From the NCBI RefSeq assembly GCF_025567085.1, contig NZ_JAOQJN010000003.1:62001-126000 (forward strand): a stretch of 64,000 nucleotides of DNA. Direction: 5' to 3'. This document shows, piece after piece, positions 24,375-33,129 of this stretch. The stretch comes from Bovifimicola ammoniilytica (GTDB taxonomy: Bacteria > Bacillota > Clostridia > Lachnospirales > Lachnospiraceae). Every line of letters begins with the position of its first letter. Position 1 is the first letter of the stretch. Under the pieces are notes generated by a model. The model was given only the letters and a program-made list of their open reading frames with translations, made no database searches and was not told the origin of the DNA. Position numbers and translations under genes: made by a program.

Positions 24375-27254
24375 ATGGAGAACTTCACTGTTTTAAACTA
24401 TCAAGGAAGTAAAAACAACCTTAGTAGTTTTATAAAAAAAAATATAGAACCTTATATACAAGATGGCAAAGCTATATTGGATATTTTTTCCGGTTCCGCA
24501 GCTGTCAGTAACATGTTCAGAGATAATTACCAAGTATATGCTAATGATACTGAAAGTTATGCAAGTATAATTGCTGATGCAATATTAAATCAACCAGACA
24601 TTAACTCTGCAACCGAACTTATCAGTTCATTAGATATTGAATACACTACTACAATAAAAAAACACGCAAAACCTGTTATAGACTTTGTCAAAAAAGAACA
24701 ACTTGCTCTTGATAAAGAAAACTATGAACAATTAATTGCTTTATATAACCTATATCCAACTGTCTGGAATAATCAATATTCTGGTATAACCAAAAATAAA
24801 TTAACTGTAGACAGCGTAAAGCAGACACACGACTTCTATTTGTTTACAACGTACTATGCAACTAACTATTATGGAATAAATCAAGCCCTTGATATTGATT
24901 GTCTCATAAAAATAATTAATTTACGTTTCCCACAATATAGAAACGCCCTTCTTTCATGCTTGTTTTATGCTATGAAAGAAACTGTTTTTTCTAAAGATGG
25001 GCATATGGCACAACCACTCAGTCTTGAAAAAAACAAAGCTCGCCTGTTTATTCAACGCAAAAAAAATGTTTATGAGTTATTTGTAAAAAAGTTCAAAGAA
25101 TATATAACAATTCCTCTTTCCAAGTTTTCGGGAAAGAATATGGTTTTTAATTCAAATTTTGAAGATTTATTAGACCAAAGGATTTTTTCAAATGTGGGCT
25201 TAGTATATGCGGATCCTCCATATACAGATATGCAATATTCAAGATATTATCATTTATTGAACGTTGCTGCCAAATATGAATACCCAAAATTGACTATTAC
25301 AAAAAATGGATATACAAAGGGTTTGTATACAGAAGGGCGTTACCAATCCAAACTAAGTCAGCGTAGTTCTGCAAAGCAATCCTTGGAAAACTTAATTAGT
25401 TTTTGTGCACATAACAACACTAATTTAGCCATTAGCTATGCTTACCCTCAAGACAGAGAAAACCAAGCTACAGATAGATACACTATTTCTATTGATGAAT
25501 TAATCGAACTTGCCAAAAAACACTATACCAATGCTCGTGTTAATGTTGTAACGCAAGATTATAACCATGCTAATCATCGTAACAGCAAGCAAAAAAAGGT
25601 TTTGGAATACCTAATATTGTGTGGAGAGAAGAACATTAATCAAGTTAACATTGATTCTTTAAAAAATCAATTATGTAAATTAACGCCTACAAAAAACAAC
25701 CCAATGTATAACTCACATATGTATTGGTCTCAGAAATCCTTCAATATATGTGACGTTTTAATAGATGCCTTGTCAAATAAAGGTGACGTTGTTTTTGATC
25801 CTTTTCTCGGCTCCGGAGTAACAACACTTGAAGCAATCAAAAGCGACTTATCTCGTTGCGCTATAGGCTGTGACATTAATGATATGCCATTGTTTATTTC
25901 CAAACTTTTACTATCTATTAATGCCACTCCTGATATAAAAAATACTCTTGAAAAGTTTATTCAAGAACTTAATTCTTTAGGTCATTATTACGAAACAACT
26001 TGTCCTAAGTGCAATGCTGTTGGAACCATATCAAAGGTGATTTTTGATAAACCCGAACGTACCAGTTCTAATGTAATAATAAAAACTATAAATTATAGTT
26101 GCAGCTGTACTAAAAAGGGGGTTAAGTCGCCTGATAAAATGGATTATATTAAATTTAACACAATACGAAAACTTGAAAATGTTACAAGCACTAGTTTGCT
26201 ATATAATTCAAAAATAGCCGTAGCTAAAAATGATGATATAAAAAATATTTTTTCAGGGCGTAATATATCTGTTTTAGACGAGATACTGAACATCATTAAT
26301 AAGTACGAACCTGCATATCAAAATATTTTGAAGTATATCCTTATGTCTATACTTCATTTATGCAAAATAACTGACAAGCATTCAAATTCACAATGGCCAC
26401 TATGGATACCTAAAACAGATTGTGTTGAAAAAAATATTATTGAAATATACACAAAAAAGATCAAGAAATTTTATGATGTCATTCCGTTTATGAAAGAAAA
26501 TTATGCGAATTCGCAAATAGTTGAATCCTACAATATGCTTTCACCCGGAAAATGTTTGCTTATGCAGAAAGGTAGCCAGTTGATTACAGAACAGGATATA
26601 CCTGACAATGGTGTTGACTTAATCATTACGGATCCGCCCTACCTCGAACAAGTTTTATATTCGGAATATATGCAATTATACAAACCATTTTTAAATCTAG
26701 ATTATAATCTAAATGATGAAATAATTGTATCTTCCGCACCATCTCGAAGCAAAAACAGAGATGATTATTTTCATTTATTAGATTTAGTTTTTAATATGTG
26801 TTTACACAAGTTAAAAACCAATCATTATTTATGTTTATATTTCCACGATTGCAATTTAAATGTTTGGAACGAGCTAATATCAATTTTGGAAAAAAACTGT
26901 TTTAGATTTATTACCCAAATACATGTTGATAAAACTGTCACATTAAAGAACATTATTAGTCCTAAGAAATCATTAAATGGTGATTCTATACTGATTTTTT
27001 CCAAAAGTGACGCTCCTATATATCATAATGCAGAGGAAGATGTATCCGAAATTGAACACAATATAATTCGTCAAGCTAAATATATGGTAAAATCGAATGG
27101 TTCGTTATTTACTCCTGAATTATACGATAACGGACTTATGGAAATTCTGATTCAAAATGGCTGGTTGGAAAAGCTATCCAGCAAATATTCTTCCCTTGTT
27201 GATATTTTCGAAAAACATTTAACTTGGGATTCTTCTATAGCCAAATGGAGATAA
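24375..27254 (+). CDS. Protein with two DNA methyltransferase modules and a zinc ribbon
   Basis: This is a 959-residue protein. Module 1 (about 1-430) is D12/Dam-like: LNYQGSKNNL (motif X), ILDIFSGSAAVSN (motif I, residue 35) and YADPPYTDMQYSRYYH (motif IV, residue 278). Module 2 (about 435-959) has FDPFLGSGVTTLEA (motif I, residue 473), a Cys pair zinc-ribbon (TCPKCNAVG, later SCSCTK), and ITDPPYLEQVLYSEY (motif IV, residue 751). Both catalytic motifs are intact, so both could methylate adenine N6 or cytosine N4. Two active modules suggest methylation of both strands of an asymmetric site. GGAGG precedes the ATG. It ends convergent with the Mrr-fusion gene. Confidence 0.82.
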   Translation: MENFTVLNYQGSKNNLSSFIKKNIEPYIQDGKAILDIFSGSAAVSNMFRDNYQVYANDTESYASIIADAILNQPDINSATELISSLDIEYTTTIKKHAKPVIDFVKKEQLALDKENYEQLIALYNLYPTVWNNQYSGITKNKLTVDSVKQTHDFYLFTTYYATNYYGINQALDIDCLIKIINLRFPQYRNALLSCLFYAMKETVFSKDGHMAQPLSLEKNKARLFIQRKKNVYELFVKKFKEYITIPLSKFSGKNMVFNSNFEDLLDQRIFSNVGLVYADPPYTDMQYSRYYHLLNVAAKYEYPKLTITKNGYTKGLYTEGRYQSKLSQRSSAKQSLENLISFCAHNNTNLAISYAYPQDRENQATDRYTISIDELIELAKKHYTNARVNVVTQDYNHANHRNSKQKKVLEYLILCGEKNINQVNIDSLKNQLCKLTPTKNNPMYNSHMYWSQKSFNICDVLIDALSNKGDVVFDPFLGSGVTTLEAIKSDLSRCAIGCDINDMPLFISKLLLSINATPDIKNTLEKFIQELNSLGHYYETTCPKCNAVGTISKVIFDKPERTSSNVIIKTINYSCSCTKKGVKSPDKMDYIKFNTIRKLENVTSTSLLYNSKIAVAKNDDIKNIFSGRNISVLDEILNIINKYEPAYQNILKYILMSILHLCKITDKHSNSQWPLWIPKTDCVEKNIIEIYTKKIKKFYDVIPFMKENYANSQIVESYNMLSPGKCLLMQKGSQLITEQDIPDNGVDLIITDPPYLEQVLYSEYMQLYKPFLNLDYNLNDEIIVSSAPSRSKNRDDYFHLLDLVFNMCLHKLKTNHYLCLYFHDCNLNVWNELISILEKNCFRFITQIHVDKTVTLKNIISPKKSLNGDSILIFSKSDAPIYHNAEEDVSEIEHNIIRQAKYMVKSNGSLFTPELYDNGLMEILIQNGWLEKLSSKYSSLVDIFEKHLTWDSSIAKWR

Positions 27255-27255
27255 C

Positions 27256-27283
27256 AAAAATGCGAGGAAATCCTCGCATTTTT
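27256..27283. terminator. Bidirectional intrinsic terminator
   Basis: AAAAATGCGAGGA and TCCTCGCATTTTT form a perfect stem with a tiny loop, with A and T runs on each side, exactly between two convergent stop codons. Confidence 0.9.
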
Positions 27284-27285
27284 GT

Positions 27286-29670
27286 TTATACATCTTGAAT
27301 TCCATTATAATACTCGTCTGGGAAATATCTATTAAGTCGTTGCATCAATTGCTTTCCATCAACAATTTCGACTTCTAAATCCATTGCAACTTTTTTCCCA
27401 TCCTTTGTATAACCAGAAGTTGTTACACACACTGCATAATCCAATCCTCTTCTTATTCTCTCTGCATATAGACGCTGTATAGGATCTGAACCCACATTAG
27501 ATGCCCAACGCTTACATTGGAAAATATAATGTAACAATCTATCCTGCTGTCGTTTAGATGCAATTATATCAACACCTAAATCACCCGCACCACCCATTTT
27601 TATAACATTTTCATAACCTTCTGCTTTTAACAAATTCTGAACTAATATTTCAAAATCCGTACCGCTTAATGTTGAAATATCAATAGCATCTTCATTAGGT
27701 TTACTAATATCTTTTCTCTCAACATAATATTGCCCGTCTTTTTGACAGTAATTAGATATCAATTTTTCTATATCTCTCTGGTGACTTTTATCTTCTAATA
27801 TTTGGGCAATCGTTTTGGGGTTACCATCACATAATGAATTCACTAATTCAAAATAAACATCTTCCAACACAAACTTGCCTTTGCTATTTAATAGTTGTCT
27901 TATAAAAATAGGCATCAAATCATACAATTTGGTATATAAGTCTGTTGTATCCTCAATATCCAAGTACAATTGATTGTTATCTATTTGTATGCAACCAGCA
28001 TCTACTTTAAAGTATTGTTCTAACAAAGCTTTTATTCTGAATATATCTTGCTCACTTGCTATATATGAATATTTTGACTTTAAATCATTACAAACCAGCG
28101 TTACAGCGCTTGTCAAAGTTACATAATCTTTGGTTCTTATTAAATACGAATATACCTTTTTAACAAGTAGAAACTCATAATTCTCATTTCCAATATACCA
28201 ATATCTATCACTCTCTGGTAACTTATAGAAAACAACTATCATCTCATTCATAAATGTATTGGTAAATGCTGATTGTTTTCGCATTGTTGGATCTTTTTTC
28301 TCAATACCTATTTGATATGCATATTCAAATCCATTTTTTCGTGCCAAATTCACAATTTCGATATACGTTTTAAAATACTTCGCTTTTCCCAGTTTCATAG
28401 TAAAGAAAACAAGCCCATCATTATTTAAAACTTTAGAGAAATGCGCAAACATATTATCGATATCTTTATAATAATTTTCGATATCTCTTTTTGCAGTTCT
28501 GCTTTCCGCATTTGTTTGAACAATTTCCTGCTCTAGCATTTCTTCTGTCAAAACATATTTCGAATCATAAAACTTTTCTAGCCATACACGGTACAGTTGA
28601 TTTCTCTCCAAGTATGGAACTTGATCTGTGTATGGGAAATCCGTATAAATAACATCCACCTTCAAATCAGGATTTTCATCTATATAAGATGCATAGTCCT
28701 TATTAATAATTGTTACCTCTGAATCCGTCGTTCCAATTTGTTTATTACTATATGCTGTCTTAAACTTGCAAAAGCTTTTATATTTATCTTCAAAAAGTAA
28801 CCAAACATTCATATCTTGTGCGCCATGCCCTACCACATGATATAAAATATCTGTGCTTGATCCATACATCGCAATCCTTGCAAGAGAAATAGACGCAACT
28901 AAAACTTGTTCTAATACATCTCTTTCTTCTGATGATTCAAGCTTGTTTATCGCATCCTGCAACATCAATAATGCTATCTTATTTCTTTGTGTAAAAATTC
29001 TATCATATTTATCTGCCCCTGTTGATGAAGTAATATTAATTCTACTATTTACAATGTATTGCTTTTGAGGAAATCTATCTACATTTACCTTATCCAAGCT
29101 AATAAGTTTTTTATAATCATCTTCATCAAATTTTTTCGCTTTTTCACCGCAAATAGGACATTTGTCTACAAGCTTTATATTTTTTCTATCTACAATCTCT
29201 CTATTGCTAGACGGATTAAAGTATCCTTCTTTACCTTCCTCCGGATCAAATAAAACTTTGTGTATGTAATTTTTACAGCCACAACAGGATGTTTCATATA
29301 ATGCCATTATTTCTTCATATACATCACTTTTTACAATATCAAAGAGTTCTTGCAATTTGAGCATATCCACTCTATTCATCAATACTGCAACTGCATTAAA
29401 AGTGTAATTATCCAGCTCTGTTGCATAAATCCTCTTCACCTTACCCATTGCTGCATATACAAACGAACCAGCTCCCATAAAAGGATCATATATAATATCA
29501 TCACTATCGCACACTGCTTCTATAACTTTTTCAGCTATATCCGGCGATTTACGTCCTTTAAAATTAAAAGTTGTTCGCATTTCATTTGGGACAGTATTAG
29601 GAACAGCTTCTATTGCTGTCTTGATTCCATTTAATCTAATTTTTACACTCTCAGGTATTTGTTTTTTCAT
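27286..29670 (-). CDS. Methyltransferase-fold protein with altered DPPY motif fused to an Mrr-type nuclease
   Basis: This 794-residue protein begins with a methyltransferase module: IIYDPFMGAGSFVYAAM (motif I, about residue 60), a Cys4 zinc ribbon (CCGCKN and CPICGEK) and, where motif IV should read DPPY, YTDFPYTDQVPYLE (about residue 341). The C-terminal 140 residues are an Mrr-like PD-(D/E)XK nuclease: FEILVQNLLKAEGYENV, GDLGVDIIAS and YIFQCKRW with catalytic D and QxK. It may recognise DNA with an inactive or changed methylase and cut it, or be a true bifunctional enzyme. AAGGAGG fits the ATG at 29670, 20 bp inside the upstream gene, so translation is coupled. Confidence 0.82.
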   Translation of the reverse strand: MKKQIPESVKIRLNGIKTAIEAVPNTVPNEMRTTFNFKGRKSPDIAEKVIEAVCDSDDIIYDPFMGAGSFVYAAMGKVKRIYATELDNYTFNAVAVLMNRVDMLKLQELFDIVKSDVYEEIMALYETSCCGCKNYIHKVLFDPEEGKEGYFNPSSNREIVDRKNIKLVDKCPICGEKAKKFDEDDYKKLISLDKVNVDRFPQKQYIVNSRINITSSTGADKYDRIFTQRNKIALLMLQDAINKLESSEERDVLEQVLVASISLARIAMYGSSTDILYHVVGHGAQDMNVWLLFEDKYKSFCKFKTAYSNKQIGTTDSEVTIINKDYASYIDENPDLKVDVIYTDFPYTDQVPYLERNQLYRVWLEKFYDSKYVLTEEMLEQEIVQTNAESRTAKRDIENYYKDIDNMFAHFSKVLNNDGLVFFTMKLGKAKYFKTYIEIVNLARKNGFEYAYQIGIEKKDPTMRKQSAFTNTFMNEMIVVFYKLPESDRYWYIGNENYEFLLVKKVYSYLIRTKDYVTLTSAVTLVCNDLKSKYSYIASEQDIFRIKALLEQYFKVDAGCIQIDNNQLYLDIEDTTDLYTKLYDLMPIFIRQLLNSKGKFVLEDVYFELVNSLCDGNPKTIAQILEDKSHQRDIEKLISNYCQKDGQYYVERKDISKPNEDAIDISTLSGTDFEILVQNLLKAEGYENVIKMGGAGDLGVDIIASKRQQDRLLHYIFQCKRWASNVGSDPIQRLYAERIRRGLDYAVCVTTSGYTKDGKKVAMDLEVEIVDGKQLMQRLNRYFPDEYYNGIQDV

Positions 29671-30142
29671 CTGACTCACCCTCCTTAATTAACTCATATG
29701 TGGGTTTTCCCAATGCTTCCGCCATTTCATCTAATTTGCTTAATGGTGGTGTTTTAAAATTTTCTTCTCTAAAATATGATTTCAAAACATCTTCGCTGAC
29801 AAAGCCATAAAACAAGGCCGCTTTATCATTCCACGAAAACCTACCTGCTTGCATAAAATATTCTTGTAAGTTATGTAATAATATTTCTCGTGAATTATTT
29901 CGTAAAAATTCAATTTCCGCAAAAATTTCCCCATTTTTTTGTATCAACGCATATGATCGACATCCAATTCTATCCCCCATTTGATCAATCTTCTTTAAAG
30001 AGGGACACCGAGCTTTACTTTGCCAACGCTTTATTGAATCTTCTGAAACATTTAAAAGCTGTGCTATATCCGCATATGTATCTAAATGATGATAGGCAGC
30101 CAACCGGTTAATGTTTTCTACAAGTATGTCTAAAGAACCCAT
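29651..30142 (-). CDS. Protein with two HTH-like repeats, likely regulator
   Basis: This is a 163-residue protein. Residues 18-58 (DIAQLLNVSEDSIKRWQSKA, then SLKKIDQMGDRIGCRSYALI) and 100-150 (KAALFYGFVSEDVLKSYFRE, then LSKLDEMAEALGKPTYELIK) look like two copies of one XRE-like helix-turn-helix unit joined by a linker. It overlaps its neighbours by 20 and 13 bp, so it is the middle gene of a tight three-gene operon with a nuclease-like protein and the Mrr fusion. A controller role, as in C proteins of restriction systems, is inferred from order and fold. Confidence 0.6.
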   Translation of the reverse strand: MGSLDILVENINRLAAYHHLDTYADIAQLLNVSEDSIKRWQSKARCPSLKKIDQMGDRIGCRSYALIQKNGEIFAEIEFLRNNSREILLHNLQEYFMQAGRFSWNDKAALFYGFVSEDVLKSYFREENFKTPPLSKLDEMAEALGKPTYELIKEGESDEKTNT

Positions 30143-31077
30143 TCTGCATCTCCTTCATCAAGCATACGTCTCACATCCACCATTCCTATATACGAACTTA
30201 TTCTCCTGATAGTTTTTTTACCATTCGTCCGGTCTTGCAATTTACATTGCAATATAGAAACAATCGCACTAGGATTGCAGAAGTAGACTCTTTCTACTGA
30301 AAATCTTTTTTTATTAACTATTGCCAAAACAATTTTTTCATCATCCAAATATCCATCCAATACATTTTGTGTAATATCTTGAAATGTCCATCTAGGAGCA
30401 CTACTTACTTTATATTCGTATGTGCGCCCACATTCGTCATATGCATCATGTTTTCTTTGCTCCGAATTCACATTATGGTTAAGCTCATATGCCACCAATA
30501 ATTCCCACAACTTATTACTTGTCAAAATCCCATCAACACCTGTTATTTCTTCAATCTTTGATGCTGTAAAAAAAATCTCTTTTAATTTGCTTGAACAAGT
30601 TGTTGTTTCCATTTCAATTATATCATATGACATATTACTCACAATCTGCATTGGACTAATATTAATCATTCTTCTTAAATTAAAAATATGTTGCGTCTTT
30701 TCTTTCATATATCTTGCAACTTCTTCTCCTGGAACAACATATATTTTTTCAATATGCGGAATTGTATACTCATCATTGATTACCGTAAAATAAACTTCTT
30801 TTACATAATACAATTTTTCAATCGTTCTATCAGTAAAATCATTAAAAGTCCATGTATGATTAGAACTGGAAACCTTATAATGTTTATACTCGTAAAATTC
30901 ACCATTTCCGTCTCTTGCATCAGGTGTATTTGCATGCCCATTAATAATCTGATGCCCAAATTGCTCTGCAATAAGAACTTCATATATCTTACTATTAGTA
31001 TATATGTCGTCTATCCCATTAGTAAAAAAATGATCTGCCAATACCTTTAGCCTATTTATTAATTGTCTTAATTCCAT
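30130..31077 (-). CDS. Tandem PD-(D/E)XK-like nuclease domain protein
   Basis: This is a 315-residue protein built from two similar halves. Half 1 has YTNSKIYEVLIAEQFGH, then PDARDGNGEFYEYKHYKVSS and WTFNDFTDRTIEKL; half 2 has LTSNKLWELLVAYELNH, then DAYDECGRTYEYKVSS and WTFQDITQNVLDGY. Each thus has D-x(n)-E-x-K before a conserved WTF-D-T, as in type II restriction endonucleases. I do not recognise the family. It is the first gene of the operon; GAGGTG fits the ATG at 31077. An internal duplication could act as a pseudo-dimer cutting both strands. Confidence 0.6.
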   Translation of the reverse strand: MELRQLINRLKVLADHFFTNGIDDIYTNSKIYEVLIAEQFGHQIINGHANTPDARDGNGEFYEYKHYKVSSSNHTWTFNDFTDRTIEKLYYVKEVYFTVINDEYTIPHIEKIYVVPGEEVARYMKEKTQHIFNLRRMINISPMQIVSNMSYDIIEMETTTCSSKLKEIFFTASKIEEITGVDGILTSNKLWELLVAYELNHNVNSEQRKHDAYDECGRTYEYKVSSAPRWTFQDITQNVLDGYLDDEKIVLAIVNKKRFSVERVYFCNPSAIVSILQCKLQDRTNGKKTIRRISSYIGMVDVRRMLDEGDAEWVL

Positions 31078-31183
31078 TTTTATCACCTCATTGTATATGA
31101 TATATCTCTAACAAACATTTTTCGTGACTATTTGTCACTTTTATATTTGTGCTTTATGACTTTCTGTCGAATAGCAAAATGAA

Positions 31184-31221
31184 AAGCGGTTTATGTGCTA
31201 ATTTATACACATAAACCGCTT
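31184..31221. terminator. Long hairpin near the start of the nuclease operon
   Basis: AAGCGGTTTATGTG and CACATAAACCGCTT form a perfect 14-bp stem with a 10-nt loop, about 100 bp upstream of the operon. It may end transcription coming from the IS3 side; there is no strong T-run. Confidence 0.5.
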
Positions 31222-31246
31222 CATTTAACGTCGTAAAACCTTCTCA

Positions 31247-31362
31247 ACCACCTGTCCGATACTTTCCATCCATCACAAACTGTTTCATAAAATCATATGC
31301 CTTATTCAGTGTTTCCCGAAGTATAGAGTTTTCAGCTTTTAATTGTGTTGTGGTCAAGCTTT
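31247..31362 (-). pseudogene. C-terminal fragment of an unknown gene cut by the IS3 element
   Basis: A frame ending in TGA reads LKAENSILRETLNKAYDFMK followed by QFVMDGKYRTGG, directly against the IS3 end. The coiled-coil-like helix resembles the tail of a mobilisation or plasmid recombination protein, but this is a guess. No upstream part is found beyond the IS. Confidence 0.45.
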
Positions 31363-31388
31363 TTTGTAACACTTTGTTCGATAAATAC

Positions 31389-32237
31389 CTACCTGTAACG
31401 AGCCTCCATTGGTGTTAAATAATTATTGTATGAATGAGGGCAAACATAGTTATACCAATTTATGTATTTCATAGTTAGTTCATCCATCATCTCTACATTT
31501 GAAAATGAAATTATGTTATAAAAGTTGCTTTTGAAAGTGTTATAAAATATTTCCATGGGAGCATTATCATAAGGATAGCCAGCCTCACTCATACTTTGTG
31601 TTATATTATTCTCTTTGCAAAAATTTACAAATTCCCATGAAGTAAACTGTACCCCCTGGTCTGAATGCAAAATCACTTTAGGGTAGTTTTCCTTTTCAAG
31701 GGCTGTCTTCAGAGTGCTTATTGCCAAATCAGTGTTGATATAATCACTGTTTAACGAAGCAACAGCTGACCTGTCATACAAATCAATAATTGAACAGTTG
31801 TATCTGAATTTTCCATTTGGCTGGCGCATATATGTGAAGTCTGTGCACCATACTTTGTTCTTGCAGTTGACAGTAAAATTCTGATTTAAGAGATTGTCAA
31901 AGATTTTATTCTTTTTGCCAGTCTTGTAACCTGGCTTAGAATGCATAATTACTGCACAAAGATTCAATTCCTTGTTCATATATTTATGCATTGTGGTATT
32001 TCTTAACTCATAGCCATATCGTTTGATAAAAATGCGCATAGCCCTATAGCCTATAACACGATTGTTGTTGTAATAAACATACTTTATAAGCTCAAAGATA
32101 TGTGCTAAGCGTTCACGATATTTTCGCTTTGCATCCTTTTTGTAGTTGTAATAACAATTATGACTAATGCCAAACTTCTGGCATAGCCATCTTAAACCAA
32201 ATATATTTTTATTGTCATCGATGAATCGATATACCAC
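31389..32237 (-). CDS. IS3-family transposase OrfB
   Basis: This is a 282-residue integrase-core protein with the full DDE set: WCTDFTYMRQ, VILHSDQGVQFTS and APMEIFYNTFKSN. The N-terminal HTH_21-like part (VIGYRAMRIFIKRYGYELRN) is present. The GTG start at 32237 shares a base with the OrfA stop, so it is expressed by coupling or by frameshifting from OrfA. It looks intact. Confidence 0.9.
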   Translation of the reverse strand: MVYRFIDDNKNIFGLRWLCQKFGISHNCYYNYKKDAKRKYRERLAHIFELIKYVYYNNNRVIGYRAMRIFIKRYGYELRNTTMHKYMNKELNLCAVIMHSKPGYKTGKKNKIFDNLLNQNFTVNCKNKVWCTDFTYMRQPNGKFRYNCSIIDLYDRSAVASLNSDYINTDLAISTLKTALEKENYPKVILHSDQGVQFTSWEFVNFCKENNITQSMSEAGYPYDNAPMEIFYNTFKSNFYNIISFSNVEMMDELTMKYINWYNYVCPHSYNNYLTPMEARYR

Positions 32238-32512
32238 TAATCGATTTTCTTCGCGAAGAATGCCGCCGCTTTTTTTAAGAAAGCAATCTCTTTATCTTTT
32301 TCATTAAGAAGCTGATTTAATCTTCTGATTTCCTTTGCTTCATTAGATTCTGCGGTTGTTCTGGTGGTATAGAGGCATTCTTCCTTGTATTCGTTAACCC
32401 ATTTGCTAATGGAGCTTTTGGCAACATTAAATTCAACAGCAATTTGCGGTATTGATTTGTCGCCTGCCATATAGGCTTTAACTACTTCTTTTTTGAAGTC
32501 TTCGGTGTTAAT
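32237..32512 (-). CDS. IS3-family transposase OrfA, start region frameshifted
   Basis: The frame encodes an IS3 OrfA: INTEDFKKEVVKAYMAGDKS, an HTH with IAVEFNVAKSSISKWVNEYK, and a leucine-zipper tail LNQLLNEKDKEIAFLKKAAA. The ATG that carries the ribosome binding site (about 32523) is out of frame and stops after four codons. This looks like a 2-bp loss near the start. A later ATG at 32470 gives only 77 residues. Confidence 0.7.
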   Translation of the reverse strand: MNTEDFKKEVVKAYMAGDKSIPQIAVEFNVAKSSISKWVNEYKEECLYTTRTTAESNEAKEIRRLNQLLNEKDKEIAFLKKAAAFFAKKID

Positions 32513-32591
32513 GTACTGACATAGTAACGTCCTCCTTGTTTGAGTAATATTATAATATATTATTCGAACAAGGTTTTACAAATTTATTATA

Positions 32592-33020
32592 TCACAACAC
32601 TTCTGATGTCTCAAAACCGTAGATATCTTCGATGGTTTCGGATATTTGCCGGGTTGTCATTCCTTTTGCATACATGGAAATAATCTTCTGAGCGATATCA
32701 GAAATATCCTTCTGACGTTTCTTTACAATCTGTGGCTCAAATGTTGATTTACGATCCTGCGGAACATCGATATCCATGCTTCCATCATCTCTTTGATGGT
32801 GCCGCCAAGCAGATCCTTAAGCGCATCCTGGATATCTTCAGCGGTTTCAATATCATACTCCTGAAGAAGTTGCTGAATGATGTTTCGCTTTCCTTCTGTC
32901 ATTACTACTTTGTGTACAGGTTTCTTTTCTCTTCTTGCCATAATAAAAGGCCTCCTATGATTTATATTTTACCATAAAAGACCTTGCTGTTATTAGCTAT
33001 TTACAGAAAAAGTTTCACAC
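32592..33020 (-). mobile_element. IS256 remnant, internally deleted and 3' truncated
   Basis: The first 55 codons (32941 down, to GGTIKEMMEA) and a later stretch (DVPQDRKSTFEPQIV to YGFETSEV) match the full IS256 at 20.5 kb almost exactly. About 35 codons between them are missing and everything after is gone. Its outer end TATTTACAGAAAAAGTTTC (about 32998-33020) is probably the intact left terminal repeat. It lies in opposite orientation to the other copy. Confidence 0.85.
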
Positions 33021-33129
33021 ACTCCTAAATCGTGGGACAAGCCTCATTAATATCATCCTTTATTTTACTTTTTTACCAAAAACTTGATTTTATTTTTACG
33101 TTTTCCTGCTCTGTAACTCTCAATTTTGT

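Larger units (their letters stand above)
31363..32582 (-). mobile_element. IS3-family insertion sequence
   Basis: Terminal inverted repeats TTTGTAACACTTTGTTCG (31363-31380) and, reversed, TTTGTAAAACCTTGTTCG (end 32582) differ at two positions. The 1.2-kb element contains orfA and orfB on the minus strand. Target duplications are not evident. It lies between the restriction-like locus and an IS256 remnant. Confidence 0.8.

Noticed and set aside
31184..31221. The 14-bp hairpin as an IS3 end
   Set aside because: The IS3 terminal repeats are clearly placed at 31363 and 32582, so this hairpin lies outside the element.
20514..33020. A functional composite transposon made by two IS256 copies
   Set aside because: Each copy lacks part needed for it: the left has no left terminal repeat, the right lacks the transposase core and its right end. 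Only passive recombination remains plausible.
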